Shown here piece by piece: positions 41,501 through 56,500 of a DNA stretch of 64,000 nt. Source of the stretch: Fasciolopsis buskii (lineage: Eukaryota > Platyhelminthes > Trematoda > Plagiorchiida > Fasciolidae); the NCBI GenBank assembly GCA_008360955.1, contig LUCM01005922.1, positions 23,412-87,411 of the forward strand, given 5' to 3'. Numbering within the stretch: the first letter of the stretch is position 1; each line of letters begins with the position of its first letter. The notes beneath the pieces were generated by a model. The model was not told the origin of the DNA. It saw only the letters and a program-made list of their open reading frames with translations, and searched no databases. The translations under genes were made by a program, and so were the position numbers.

Positions 41501-44500
41501 TAATGTATCTGCGACTCAACTACGCAATCAGTCGATGAAGATGTGGGTTACGTCACCCCGGACGAGAGATCGTAAACGATACAAATAGATGCAGACTATC
41601 TGATTGAAGTAATTGGCTTCTATCGCAGAGTTTAATCTGATCCGCAGCTCCGTTCTTAGTTGGACAGTCTTTGCTGGCGTCTAATACCAACAAACTGCGG
41701 ACAGACTTAATGTAATTTCGTTAACTGCTCCCATAATTAATTTGCTAATAATGAAAATGGCTTTAAATTAATTAGCAAGACTATTTTCTCGTTCTCAACC
41801 ACCGTTTGTCATCAAGACTTTCTCGAAATTTTGCGAAAGACTAAACTTCTATCAAATATGAGCTGAATTACACATTACACCTATACATAGGTGTGCAATT
41901 AGCCCCACGAGGAAGTTGCCGAAAACGAGTTTGTTCTCAATATCCCAGCAATACTGACTTTGTAAACCTGCTCGTTTTCGACGAAGTTGTAAAAGAAGAA
42001 CTTTGACACCATGCATTGCTTCTTTCTGGCACGGTCGCGATTAGGCCACCTACCAAAGCCTTTTGTAGAGTTAAAATAAAGCGAACATTTTCAGCTGGAT
42101 AAAAGCTATCTAAGCGTGCATGGTCCGGAGAGTAATTTACATGCATTGACGGCCTTCAAACCACTAATCATATTCTTGAGAGAACTATGCATCTCTTTGC
42201 AGGCATTTGTACTTTATTTTGCTTCCTTGCTCCCAAATGCCCTTGGGTACCAGGCATTCTTTGCTTGTACCAATGTTTAAGTGAATACAATCAAGACACT
42301 TTTAAAAGCACAAAAATAATACCGTGAAACTCCAAAATTTTCTCTCAATAAACGGTTTCTCAGCTGTCCGTTCTGGGGTTTTGTTGGTATTGTGAAGACG
42401 AAAATTAAATGTGAACGATACTCTTTCAGGAGTTTCCGTCTCGGCGACTTGGATTCAAAAATCCTCACCTCAAGTTCGTTCGGATCAATGGAAGACCAAA
42501 ATCATCGTTAATGAACTCCCGAATACAATTACGCATTTGTTTGCCTGTTGCACACCGTTTGCGGTCTTTGTTTTTAATTCGACCTCGCAAACTTCGCTAG
42601 CATTTGGGATCCTGTTTTTTTCCAAACTTGTTGGTGTACCACATGTTCCACCAATACTAAGAATTGCCATCCATGAATACCCATTAAGCTAGAAATAGGA
42701 CTCAAACTCGGCTTGAATTATTGAAAATGAAAAGCGTCTCATATGCTCAGTCATTCACTGTTGGTTCTAATCCGCTCATTTTTACATATAAACACCAAGT
42801 TCATTTTCCGGATTAGTTTTGACTACAGAATAACTCCTCTGACTGACTCACTATCACTGCTGCGTGACATACATTTTCTCAAACATTTAACTAACAAGAA
42901 AGAGAGAAACTTACTTTCTTCGGCAGTCTTTGTGAATTGGGTGTCCAGATAGATCGGGTAGTAATGACTTCCCAGTAACAGTGTTAATACTTTTCCCACA
43001 AGTAACAAACTGATTTTATCTGGCAACTGTCAACAGAAAATATAGTGTAAAATGGTTTTGTTCTATGCATACAAATAATTCATGAATAAAACAAAGCGAC
43101 AGAAGATAAAAGTCTTCAACTGAGATCTTACCCGGGAGGCTGAACAAAAGTGGGACCTAGTCAGTAATCGCCCACAATTTTAGAACTATCATTAGGAGAA
43201 ACGGTTAACTTTTCATTAACGGCCGGTAGTTATCCGTATAGAAATATATGATATACATGAAGTGCACGAGGAAGAAAGGTTGACATAATCAAAAATCAAT
43301 TTGAAAAATTTAAAGAAATCGTCATCCCTCTGAGCATAACCACCGGACCAAATTAGATTGTAATGCACATCGTACCCAGTGTTCTGTCTCAAAATAGTTT
43401 GGTTCTATTAGCTTTAGGCCATTAGCTTCATGTTCCCAATTGAAGGAAAAAGGTGAGGTATTTTATTTAGGCACACTGCGATATCTCATCGATCGTCATA
43501 AGATAGTTATCAGAGCAAAAACATTTAGAAGAGTATTTGATGGCATATGAAAACGGACAGGTGTAACTGATTCAAAACATCCAATAAACAAGCCAGGGAG
43601 ATCAGCCTCAAATTTACATTCGTACACTTAACAAATCCATTAGCATAGTTAAGTGAATATATCAATGAGGACTGCACGAAATCACAGTGAATAATGTATT
43701 TTGATCGGAAAATGCCAGTCGTTAACTTCGGCGAAATTAAACAGCCATCTTTGTTATGGTTCTACTGCGTTCCGATTAGTCAATCAAAAACAATTAAATG
43801 ACCTCCGACCCGCGGATATGGTTTGTTAGATATAATCGAACGATATATGTGGCTTCATTCCGGTCGAAACTCAGGTTGAACGTTTTCATTTTCGTCGGGT
43901 TCCACCTCTAATCTTCGCTCTCCACCGAATGTGTGCCAAAAATTAGAAAGCTATCAAATTTGTCCCTCAAATGGGCCATGGGACAGCGATTACAAGCTTG
44001 CTATTAGGTTTCAAACTGAGAAGAGTTCGAACTGTGAGCCAGTCACTTGAACCCAGAGAAATTCGCCAAGATGTCCTGGTTTTCGGACACGGTGCTTTTT
44101 AGTTGCATGAGCCCTTTTAAGCAAACCAGTTTATAATCCTGGTAACCACTTTAAGTCTTTAATTAAATGTTTTTCGATCAACGTTTGTAAGGAACACGAA
44201 ACAATGAGACTGTTGTGCTCACCTTCATGAATCGTTTGATTACGTTTTGCAATCCTTTTTTCGAGGTCTGAAAATTGGTATACGGGTCAGATTAAATAAA
44301 AATGCGGAGTGTAATGCATACCATTCACTAGACACTGCTGGCACTGGAAAACGTTGGTTTAGATGAATGATATACATGTATATTCCGAAGTATTTATGCA
44401 ATCAACAGAAAAGAATATTTACCTGTGCATGAACTGAATAAGTGTATAAGTGCTCCAGAGTTGCATATGTTAGATAGTTTTTCAGGTCAAATCCTTTTTC

Positions 44501-47500
44501 CAGGAACAGTCTGATAAACGGAACATTGTCACTCAACAAAAATGCCGTCATGTAGCTGCCTAGTTTTCGTTCCTAAAATTAAATCAGAATGAATGAAACG
44601 AACTTGAATAAGAAGCTTCTAAGTGATGCATTAAGTTAGTAACAACTGGGATGTAAAATAATTTGTGAATTGTGAATTAAAAGAAATTTACCTGGAAGCG
44701 TTAGTTGGAAATTCGAATGCATTAGCCTGTTCAACTTCGTCCATAAAATGGACACTTTGAAGAAAATGCAGAAAAAGCTTTTTATCCATGTCTGACATGG
44801 GGATTCTTGGCATTTGCCAAATTTCTATGGTTAATTTCCCATTCAGTCGGGGATTTAAGATATTTTATAACACCCTTGTTTCAGCAGCATTAAGTGGAAC
44901 TGTCCAAATCAATAAGATAACAAAGGTGAGTAAGTTCGTTCCACGATTGAAGAGTGGACGGTAGTCACAAGTCTAACTAATTAGACTAATATACAGTAGT
45001 AAACTGTGTTGCGTCTTCGTTCGCTCGGACAGAGCCCGACCGTCAAAACTGGAGCGATCATCTTTTGTTTACTAATTCACGGAACAAACCGTGCTGTTTC
45101 CCGTAGTTGAGAGTGAACACCATTTTTGAGTACTGTGGAACACTGAAACGACATAAACCATATAAGAAGAACAATAATGCCAGTCAGGCCACTTATTCTT
45201 CAGCTTTTTATAGGAAGAGATTTGAGTATCAAGCATTTGAACAAACGGCGCGAGCACCATTTTAAGTCAGGAAAATTGATTTTTATTTTCTACCAGGGAA
45301 TCATTTCAGCTTCATAAGCAAAAAAGGATTATGTCCGATGACTTGATGGCCGAATCACATTGATTAGTGCAGTAGAATGTGACGAGTGATCGTCGATTTT
45401 GCCTGTGTTTTTGTTTGTTCGCGTTCAACCATTTTTAGCCTATTATACGATGTCACGTTCAGTCTGTGAATGACGATTAGTAAAAGGATGGGCCGAGTCT
45501 CATTGGAGTCCCGCCATTTAACTCAGGAACTGTGAAAGACGCTGCAGTAAAGGCTTATTCTTCCTTAATCACCTGCAGAGTTGGCCATAATCAAATAAAC
45601 TATGGTGACCTTTTTCAGTGATTCAGTCGGAATCGAGTTGGCAGCTCCTGAAATTGATCTCATCCAGATTCATATTCCCCAAAACAGCTTTCAATCAATT
45701 CAACAATCAACTAAATTCATCCACGGGGCCCTAACCGGTACGATGGAGTGTGAGTGGGGACGATTGTTAGCTACCTTTATTTCCATGAAATACAATCGTA
45801 ACAGTGTATTGCAACTATGCTTCAGTCCTCGGTCGAATGATTTATTCTGTTCTCCTCGACGCAAAGCCCTATTAAAATGAACTCATTCCTGAGGCTTCTT
45901 GGTGTACTTCATTCTGCAACCCTCCTGTACTTGTAAGCTAAGCACTTTTAGTTTACGTGAGTTAAAACCATGAGAAAGAAGAGTTAAATAAAACGTGCAC
46001 TGGTTGCTGAGCGACAGACAACAAGTTAATCTGCCCTTTTGAACCAATTTGATAAGACTTTATCTGGAAAGAGACCACAGATTGGTAGTATTAGGACTCT
46101 CATAAGTTAACTAAAAATTCAAATTCAATCTGTCATGCTCACTGATTTTGGCTGGGGCTATCCAGCCTCCGTGTGTAATGGATTTCGATCGGGGAAGTGC
46201 ATTCCCCTTTCGGTCTATTGAAAACGAAACTCTAGTAGGGTGCTTCTGGAGTTTAAGGTTGGTCAGTAGATCTTGAATACCCATAAGGGCTTCTCTAGAA
46301 TAGGACATTTTGACTGGCTCGGAGATGGAAAAGCATTTATGCTAACAGCGCATTTCGAATATTGGGGAATTTTTACTACATGCCTTAGTAACCAGTGTAC
46401 AGGATAAAGACAGTGAGATTTAAATGTAACCAATTTGTTTTTTTCTCGTGAATGTCAAGACTAAATGTTTTGTTAATCTTGCTGCTGAGCTTTGGAGTGA
46501 TGGATAGCAGCGTACTAAACAGAAATTGCCTAAAGAATACCCCGAATATGGTTTTAAACCTAAGATGTTTGAATTTTTATGATAGATGTGTCAGAAGAAA
46601 TCTTTTCGTAAACTGGTGCTGTTTGCCTTGATATAATCACGAGACCGACACAGTGGCTAATCAGAAGTGCATTCTTTGGAGCGCATCGGCGGGGTGTAGT
46701 CACTGTTCATGCGTAAGTGAGTTGAAAAAAAAACTGTTTTAGTAAAAAGGCGACGATGACATGCCTAGGCTAAAAATTAAAAAGGCGAACAATAAATACT
46801 CACATTCCATTTGAGTCCGGGTAAGAATACCTTCTCCCGGGCTACGTCACTGCGGTTCAGCGCAATAGTGATCTCCAGCTTTGAGTAGTTCAATTCTGTG
46901 CCCTGATCCAGAGTTTCCTGAGCTTTACGTAAAAAAGCATGGAATAGAAGCAAATAAGTAGAAGATTTCATTAATTAGCTGATCAACGAGGTAAATTTGT
47001 GAACTGTTTCTGCTGAAGCTCGGCACTGCTTATATCGTATGCCTGTTCTTGAACACCAGTAGTATCCGCTCCTCTACACCTGTTTTTACCGACATTTGTG
47101 TGCTCAGTTTCTGATTCGCACTCATGGAGTGCAAATAAATTGAGGTCTTTTGGTTACTTCTGAATCATTAATCGAATCAGACAGAAACGAGACACCCTAA
47201 ACCGGTGTGCTTCTACAATGCTGTTCAGTTTCCGTTTTATTGTTAGACTACTTGCGAGTAACAAAAACATTAACATCGAGATCACATAATCAAGAGCCAC
47301 AGGCCGGATAACCACCCGTCACCGAAGTTCGGGTGCTGCGTCCAAGTAAGCCCAGCAGCACAACAAATGACCAATTAGCTGAAGGCCATTATTATGGTTG
47401 TGGCAGAAGTTAGCGACTTCTTAATGCGTAGTGCGTAAGTGGGTTTTCTGTTTTGTATAAAATCTGGCCCCTCAAAACATCTGAAGTCTAAATTGGTCGG

Positions 47501-50500
47501 TGCATATCTGAGGTTCCGCGAAAACTGAATGGGATTTAAACGCCTCTTCCAGAACTCAGCTGTTTTTGTCGCCGTGCAGCAGAAAATTGCACATAGTTGA
47601 TATCTTGTAGACAGACTGCCATGGCCCACGTATGGTGCACTGGATTCGAAGTCCTAAAGTGTCGCCAGACACAAAACGGACTCTATCGACCCGGTGAACT
47701 TAATTTCAAAAGGACCTGAACATCGCCGGAAATCGACAGCATGTTCACCGGCTATCAGTGCTTATATAGATATTTTCGTGCTAAAGATTTCAGTATTTGG
47801 TACAGTCTGTCAAATCACCACTGCGAAACCACGGAATAACGGGCCAACTGTTGAACACAGATATTGTATGATGAACAACTTCGTGCGATAATTCATCTTT
47901 CACTCGCCGATCTTTTAATGATTATATTATTTCTTTTGCTGCTAATAGAATGAGGTATGTCATTTTTAGTGTTCTGATTATGCTTCATGATTGCAATCTA
48001 CTGACGGTGACAAAAGTTATATATAAAAATATAAATGTATATATACATATAATTGGCGCCAACTCATTTGAACGAATTCTCCTGACGGACAGTGTCTTCG
48101 GTGCTCATGGAGTCTCTCTGACATCTATTCTTAGTGTGTGCGAAGCAACCTCTTTGAATATTGCTGCACAGTCCATGATATAGCTTTTTGATATGCAAAG
48201 TGCGCAAACGCATTTCAGTTATCAAACATACGCCAAAAGTACGGAAGATGGTTCACTTGAATCGCCAATGCAATGCCACTGCTTGCACAACCCCTGAGTG
48301 GATCAGTTTTCATGTGCATCCAATCGCTCCATCCGAATGAGTTAAATGATTAGTAATTTGAGCTCAATCCATGAAGACGCGAAATCCACAACAATGATAA
48401 AATCAAACAGTAAAATAACACTCCTGGGCGATCTATTATGCCGTTGGTAAAATAGCCCCGTTTGAAGACCCAAAGTCGAAAACGGTCAATGGGGATGGAA
48501 AGTACACAAGCGAATTCGAGACTTACAACAAGCCGACAATAGCAGACAGTAAACTAAAAAAGCAAGCCAAACACAGCGAGTGAAAACTCCTTTTGCTGTG
48601 TAACAAGTCACTAACGATTAACTAATTGAACCCCTAATTGTGATTACCGTACAACTACCCTCAATGAATCATACTGCAATAACGGGTAGAATCAAAGGTT
48701 GTCGTCTTAATTCGCTCCCTGCTGAAAGCTGTACTTCAAACTTTTAGCGGAAATATGTATAGAATAGTTTATTGGACATGAAACACCAAGGCCTAGACTG
48801 TTGCGGCACAGGCTGAACTAATCGTGAAACATCCATTTCCGATTACTCATCTCAAACGAGGAAAAGCGAACCAGATGAGCAAATTCATTACTGGTCATCC
48901 GTCTGCGTGTTATCAGTCAGCTTCCAACACACACTAGATAATACTGCGTAAATTTCTTGGATTTTTGTGCTATTATAATCTGGGTAATTGAGAAAAAAAG
49001 TCAGAGTAAATATTACGGAGAACAATTTAAAAATTCTGCTTCATGAAGGGCAAATGGACAAACGTGACCGACATTCATGTCTGTTTCAGTTACATTTGAC
49101 GCGAGAAAAGCATTCAGTGTGAAGAGTAGATGGGCAGAAAATCATAAGTCACAGATTAGTGCACACTAACAAGAGTTACGTTTCAAACGTGGCCCAAGAA
49201 TATGCTTCCGTGATAAATGACAATCATATTTCTGGCATCTACCTTCGCAATTCCGAATGGATGTTATAGGTTCATTCGAATAGGCGAATCCAACCGGCGT
49301 TGTCATTGCTCTCGGTGGAGAATTCTCATCAAGTTGATTTGGATTCCGTTTGGTATAAGCAGGTCTAGTTCTTCAAAGGTCAGACATCAGAGATCAGTCA
49401 GTCATTCTAGTGATGGACTGGAATTCATTGTCCAACAGCTGGTTACCACTTTGGACTGTCTGAAAAACTTATGCTTTCTGTTATATTTCACGAATTAGAG
49501 TCCCAGTTGCTGTTCCCATTAGTAGTGAGCCCTGGGGTGACATAAGGTGCGCAGTCCGTGGCGGTAATATGTCAAATATCTAAGTTGCAACATTGTGGAA
49601 GAAAGGATCAATGCTCTCCATTCGGCAGCCCTCTGTTGGGCACGGCCCCTTCCTGAAAAATGATGCACATTGTTATTTCATCAATAAAGGAAATAAAATG
49701 ATAGAAGATAAAAGTGTATTCCAGCCAACAGTCAATGGCGACATTTGTCGTATTGGATTTGGTTTCGATTGCCTTAGCGAATGGGTAAATTATTCTAGTC
49801 GACTTATGTCTATGTAGGCACGAATCTAGCTAGTTACTACTCTGCTTCCGAATCCACTCATTTTGGATTTGTTTCTAAACTCAATAACTCAGACATTAAC
49901 TGGTCCATGGTTTGTGAGACCTCTGGCGAAGTAATCAAGCGTGTGTTGGCAACTGACTGATTCTGTGTGAAACAGATGGCCGATATAAGGTTTGTGCGCA
50001 TTATTTCACTGGCACCATGGCTGAAATAGTTTGTGATAGTATGAATATACTGGGAACACCTATGTGCTTGTATTTTTGCTACCATCTATTCGTTCACTTA
50101 CATAACTTGTCATATTTGAACGTGTTCCTAGAATGCACTGAACAGAAATGCAATACAATAATCAAGTGCACGAATTGTGCATTGTTGTGATTGCAGTTTC
50201 TGTGTCACGGTTAATCTAAGCCGAAGAAGTTTTCAAGTGAATCTGCAGTCTACATTTGTATTGTGTGACTAGGCAAGGCAAACTGATCTCACGTAGGTTT
50301 TCGGAATGCTACAATATCTTCCCTCAAAACGCACGAAACGGTGGGTTAGAAAGAAGCAGAATAGGAATTGCTAACCTGGCCCGATCAGGAGTAGGAGTAC
50401 CAAATAGTCCAGTTCATCCTCCTCGGCATCGCAAATACAAAGCATCTCAGAGTTTTGTAACAGATCTTGAATCATGAGGATGACAATTTCCGGCCGTTCG

Positions 50501-53500
50501 AGAACATCCCAGTAAGATATCACTGTCTGATGAATGCTAGGATGCAAAAGAAGAAGAGTTGAGAAGTTTTACGTGAATAGGAATATAGGGGAATTTGTCA
50601 GCCTTAATTCTACATTCTCTTTGCGAGATGTTCCCTTGTATGCATCCTAAATAAGATTCACTTTAGCTAGTTTTATATGAACTTTCAGTTCACGCTGCGA
50701 ACGGCAGGATTCAGTATCAGTCACCTCGTGACTGAAATCTCTCGTAATGACAGGCTTAGTACACTTGACCACCTCCAGTCAGCGCAACCTTTAGAGCTGA
50801 TTTTATGTATATCTCTTCTAATTTCAGCATTTGCTTAGACTGAGGTAAGTAACAATACAGAATATAACTGATTCATTATTTCTGTTTCGGCGTGAACTCA
50901 CTTTGCTGGTGACAGGTGGAAAATATCGTGTTCTTGCGAACCCTCGGTCAGGGCTTTCTTCCGGCGATTCCTCTCACCGACTTCCGTGTCGTTAATACAA
51001 TCGATGAGGATATCTGCTAGACCACCAGTGTTCTACCGCGAATAAAAAAAGCAATTTAGTCAGAAGATGCAGACATTTCGTCTAGTTTTCTTTAGAACTT
51101 GTGGACAAATGTTAACGATAATTTGGTCTAGAATGTAAAAGACTTTCTCAGTCGGCAATAATAATAAACCCATGTGATATTGAAATTTATGAATAATGCC
51201 CATCGAATGTTATTGCATACAAAGATGAATGTCCTGTCATGAAGCCAAACTGAGCCTACGCTCAGCTTTTCTGAGAAGTTTCTACTTCTGCAGTGCTCAA
51301 GACCTTGGGTGTATAAAATCGGTTTCCATCCGTTTACCGTGGCATAATGCCACCTAAGATCGTAAGATCATGTTCAGAATACAGGGTCGGTCAGAGTGAC
51401 AATTATCTATGAATGTAGTCACATGACAATCCAACGGATCAATCAGTTCGACAGATCCATCATAATACCTGACTCGGACGTAATTCACTAGTCTCAAAAG
51501 CGTGAGGTGATATTTATTCTGTCGTTGTTAGTATCCATAAGCACTTGTAACACGTCGATCACTGTTTGCATTTTGCATGCTAGTCATATATTCTTTGTAA
51601 CAGGATCCACCTCAGTTTCAGTAGAATGAACTGCTGACGGCAAAACAAAAATCCAGTAACTGGAAGTTAGGTGAGCTGTTGGGTATCTGTTTATTCGCAC
51701 AAGGTCACAAGTAGGACTGATACCACAGAAAGATGACACTGAATCGAATATCATTGCCCCTCAGTGTTACTTCTTCAAACTGGAATTTATGCATCAGTCT
51801 AAGGGAATAAGAACCAAATTAACAGGATGAACATATCACACGGTAAATGAATAAAAGCAGTTGACGCCATGCCGCGTGGAGACTCACTTTCATGAGCACG
51901 AAAGGCATTCCATACTGTACAGAACTGTGGATAGCGGTCAACGTGGCTTCATCTCCACCCGACAGTATGCCACACATTTGTATTTTCGCTAAAACGAACG
52001 ATTAAAGTGATAGCTCACAAAATGAAGACGTGTTCATAAAAACCTGACGAATATTCCTGCAGTAGTGCATTGTGCCTAAATTTCACACAGTCTATCGTGA
52101 AATCTTGTGACCTCACACCGGTTTTTCAGGGGTGATTTACAGGATCACCTCCGAATTAGCTAAATCATGTGTGCGCTGTCATGTCCGGTTCTACTCAGAA
52201 CATTGGGAATAGTAAAGTGCCAACGGTTATTCATTTGGTGGTCATATGACAACTGTGAAACAAACGACAATTCTGAAAAGAAAATACCACTGAAACCTGG
52301 AGGACCAAAAAGAATGACCGCTAACGACCGAATTCGACTCCATGTCGGCCAGGATTGGTTTCTGGCAGACATCAGTCGTTGGTCCCCGAGTGGACAGAGA
52401 TAGACTGAATGATAAGTTTGAATTGATACTATGGCAATTCTCACTATGAACTAATGGATACGGGAGGCTTATTAACCTCATTCAGGTGGGACTAAATAAT
52501 TAACAGAACTAACTCCGGTGCTATTTAATTAAGTACAAAGAAAACTTCAGCGGTTTCTCATACTAGCAACCATACTGCACTTTCGTCTTGCATACTTCTG
52601 TTGATATCCGGTAGCTCCTCTGAACCGGCCAATTCTTCTCCTTGTGTCCGAAGAAACTTCTCGAATTTCGTGCGGAACAAAAGTGTTCGTTCCACACTCG
52701 GTTTGTTCTTAGTATCCACGAATAGGTAGTGCGTAACACTGTCATCCAACGGTTCATGCGGTCCCACGTGTTCTTGGGCGTTGGAATAGGAAGCCGGATA
52801 ACATCCCTGTAATTATAAGGAAGTTGGTATGATTATAAAAGAATATTCCAAACCGCACATAAATTTTTGACATTACAGAGGGATGTTATTCTGCGCTGGA
52901 TGGTTAATTATTCAAACTGAACACAGGACAGGAAGCAATGTGGATAGAAGCATAAACAACGGGCAATCTGTGTGTTTCAGAGACGAATTAGATAAAAAAA
53001 ACAACAGCATGTAAACATCGCCAAAACTAACTCCTGCCACTAGAAAGCTGAATTCCCATGAATTTTGCTACTTATGCATGGAAGCAGTTATTTGAGGTTT
53101 ATGTCGTAATTTGAGTAACATGTCCTCAATATTACATCCAGATTTGTTGGGTTGTCTGATTAGATCCATTTTATATCACTGTCTAATAGATATCACTAGC
53201 CACAATTTCGATCAGACGCTAAGATAAAGAATACTGCATCGATGAAATTGTTCACATTCACTCCGAGACACGCTCGTTTATGCACAGTTTAGGTGAAAGG
53301 CCAATAAGACCGCCGTCCTCGTTCAGAACTGATCAGTTAAGGGAGAAATAGAGTGTAAAAAGTAGAAATGTTCATGCGCTTCGTTATCAGAGTCCGATAG
53401 AAGAACCTTGGAAAGAAGGATACAACAATTAGAGCAACACGGAAATTGCGCATCTTAGTTAGGTAGTGAATAACAAAGGGGGACTCCTAGAAAACAGGAC

Positions 53501-56500
53501 ATTATCTAGCAAAACTACCGAGTCAAGTCATTCAAAATAGAGACGCACAGCCCACTGAGTAAGAATCACTGCATCAGCAATGGCGCTCTAAGCTGTCTTC
53601 TATAGAACCCTAGGTCTACTTATTTGGATCTACGTGTATCTGCCAGCTGCGAACTACAAGTCTACCAGTCGAGTTCTCACAATGCATGGATGGGTGTGGC
53701 CGCAGTTAGCACCGGAATCAAAGTGTATGTAAAAGGGCGAGGGAAATATTTTTAACGTTAGGTTCATATTAGTGTGGCTTCAACTTGCCTCGCTCATATC
53801 CTAATATCTCCACTGACTGGGAGCTGTGAAAAACCTAACTGCCTGTATGGGATAATCACTCATAAACAAACGGAAGTCTTTCCCATCTACTCGGGGCGTT
53901 TTTCTTTTTTAACTATATACGAAGACCAATTGACCGTAGGTAGATAAAAAACGACTGAGAACTTCATTTGATTAATTTGAAAAAGAATTAAAGAACTATC
54001 CTTTTTGATGAATATTTAATTATGAAAATAACTTCCAATGAGAGATATTTTTTAAGATTCCCACGAACAAGAAAGTCAATTTATGAATATTGTCTTACAA
54101 GAAAATTTGGTTTTGATGTTAGTCCAGATGTGCCACAAATTTTGCGCCATGGGACCAAACCAATCGCCTCGACAAGGCCAGATCCATAGGCTTCAATGTA
54201 TTCTTTAATGGCGCTTGATATGTCCGGGGAGATTCCACGCTGAAGACCGTCAGTCAGTATCCAAGTCACTTTGTTAACAGAAAATAAAGTGAAGGGGGAA
54301 AATTGGATCGATTAAATTGTTATTAAGTTTCAGTGTTAGCTGCCTGACGAACGAGTGTTGTGGACTAAGAAAGCTCGGTGATTTCAAACGCTTACAAGTA
54401 GGAGGGACTCGGTAGTCAGGACTCTGAAACGTCAAGTGATATAATCGCACAAGTTCTCGATAGTTCAGGGGTGACAGAAAGCCGGTCGTCTAACACCCAA
54501 AAAGGGACGGGTTTGTGATTCGAGGCAGTAAAATCTTAACCCATTTAACCACCACTTGTCATTTTTGTTTGCTTACTGCGGACTGTTATAAATAACATGA
54601 TCTTAGACAACCGCTACTTATGCGTTGGAACATCCGACGAATTCGTTCCCAAAACACTATAACCATATGAATGAGGAGGCAAAATGAGGGAGGCAAAGAA
54701 TAGTATTAATCAACCAATCAATCAGTCAGACAGTTTACCATAAAGTCATTCAAGTGGTTAACTAACCGATTGAAGTGGGAAACTACCGCTTCAACTTCGC
54801 CTCCTGATGTCTACTTTCAAACGAGTAATACTTGGAAGACTAAACCAATCTTTATGTGGCGCCTTGTGCCAGCTCAGAAAAAAGCCGAAACGAAATATTC
54901 ATTTTTTCAAAACTCTCTTAGTGCACGAAGGTATGCTTGAAAACCTAAGGAAATCGGTATGTAGTTGTCCTAAATCCACCTGACCGAAACCTATATTTTC
55001 TTATTTTTTCCCATTCAGCTGTTTGAATTTTCTGAAAATTAAGTTAATTTGAATTAACACTCGTAATTGTGCGTGAATTTTCAAACGAGAAAAGGTCTAC
55101 AAATAACCATTGAACCTCTGATGTGAATAACGCAAAAAGCAGTCTCGTGCTGCTGCTTTCACGGACCAAGAACTCTAAGACAACCGGGTAATCGGTTTAA
55201 AAACTGACTCATGTCTATAACAGATGAAGTTTGGATTATGGCAAGGTTCCCACGTGTGTGATAAGCATCATTTTGTCGGTGAAATAAAAGTTTGCAAGAA
55301 TAATGAATCCATTCGTCCCCTATATTTAACGAATCTTCTTTTTCACAATGTGTTCTGTTATGTGTTAAGTCATTTATTTATTTATTTCTCTAGGCAAAGC
55401 CGTTCTATAATGGTGAAAAGCGGACGGTTCTCGTGGTTACGAATAGTCTCATGATCAGTTAGTATGCTCACATAAATTTCTGTTAATCAGCATAAGAGGA
55501 CGGAAAGACGAGCTCACATGTGCTGTCACTGCTTTTCCAGATTAGTTTCTTAAGGCTTTCTTTGCTGGCGGTGGAAAGAACTTCATCCCCATAGAATGAT
55601 AAGACCAGTTGTGGCCTGGGCACAGACCAAACATTCTGAATGAGGCTGGCGAGATTTTCCAAATCCATCTCCTCGGAAACGCGGACATACTAATTTGGTG
55701 AATAGAAAGAAACGATAAAAAAGCAGAATTAAGGTTTCTTAAACGATTTCCAACAAAAATGCTGGAGGTGCTAGCTTGTTAGGACGTGAGTCTTGTCGGT
55801 GTTCTTCTGAGTGCATGAAAGTCTATTGAACCATGTGTAGGTGAGAACGAACATCATTCTTAGAAAGTTTGACATCAAAATTTCTATCTCCACGCAACTG
55901 GTTTGCGAATCACTCATTTCCAATACCTTGTATGATCTATTCCAAATCAGTCTCTTACTCGGCACCACAGGCTGATCTATGGTGATTACGCGTAATTTAC
56001 TTGGCAAGTTACGTTTTTTCGCAAGCACAAATCTCATTTTGGGTTTCATCAAGTAACGGGTTATTCTACAAGAAACCAGGCTCAACAGGTTTTAGTTGGC
56101 CTAGGTTGAATGAAGAAGCTACAATTAACTGTGTGTAACCCAACATGCGTCATCATTTCACCTACATACAAATCAATGCGAGCGCGGGTCTAAAGAAAAA
56201 AAAACAGTGAAATATAATTTCAAGTAACAATGTACAATAGTGGAACGACGAACAAAAGCATGAGAATGTTGTTGTTTAACTTGCATGCCTTAACCTTCGG
56301 ATTCTTTTAGCATTTTTGATCTCAGTTTCTGCGTTCCGGAGACAGAGAGCACATAATTTACGTTATGGCTTTAATTTTAATTCACCTATTTCTGTTTTTT
56401 AACTAACGGTGGCTCGCAGCCCTTTGGCCCTGGGCCAAGTCACACCCAAACCGCCCAACGAGATCCTCACGACGGACCATGTAATTGTAACCAAAATGGA

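Noticed and set aside
49858..50085. 75-codon minus-strand frame near TRPM exon 9
   Set aside because: No TRPM similarity, and exons 9 and 10 already join in phase.
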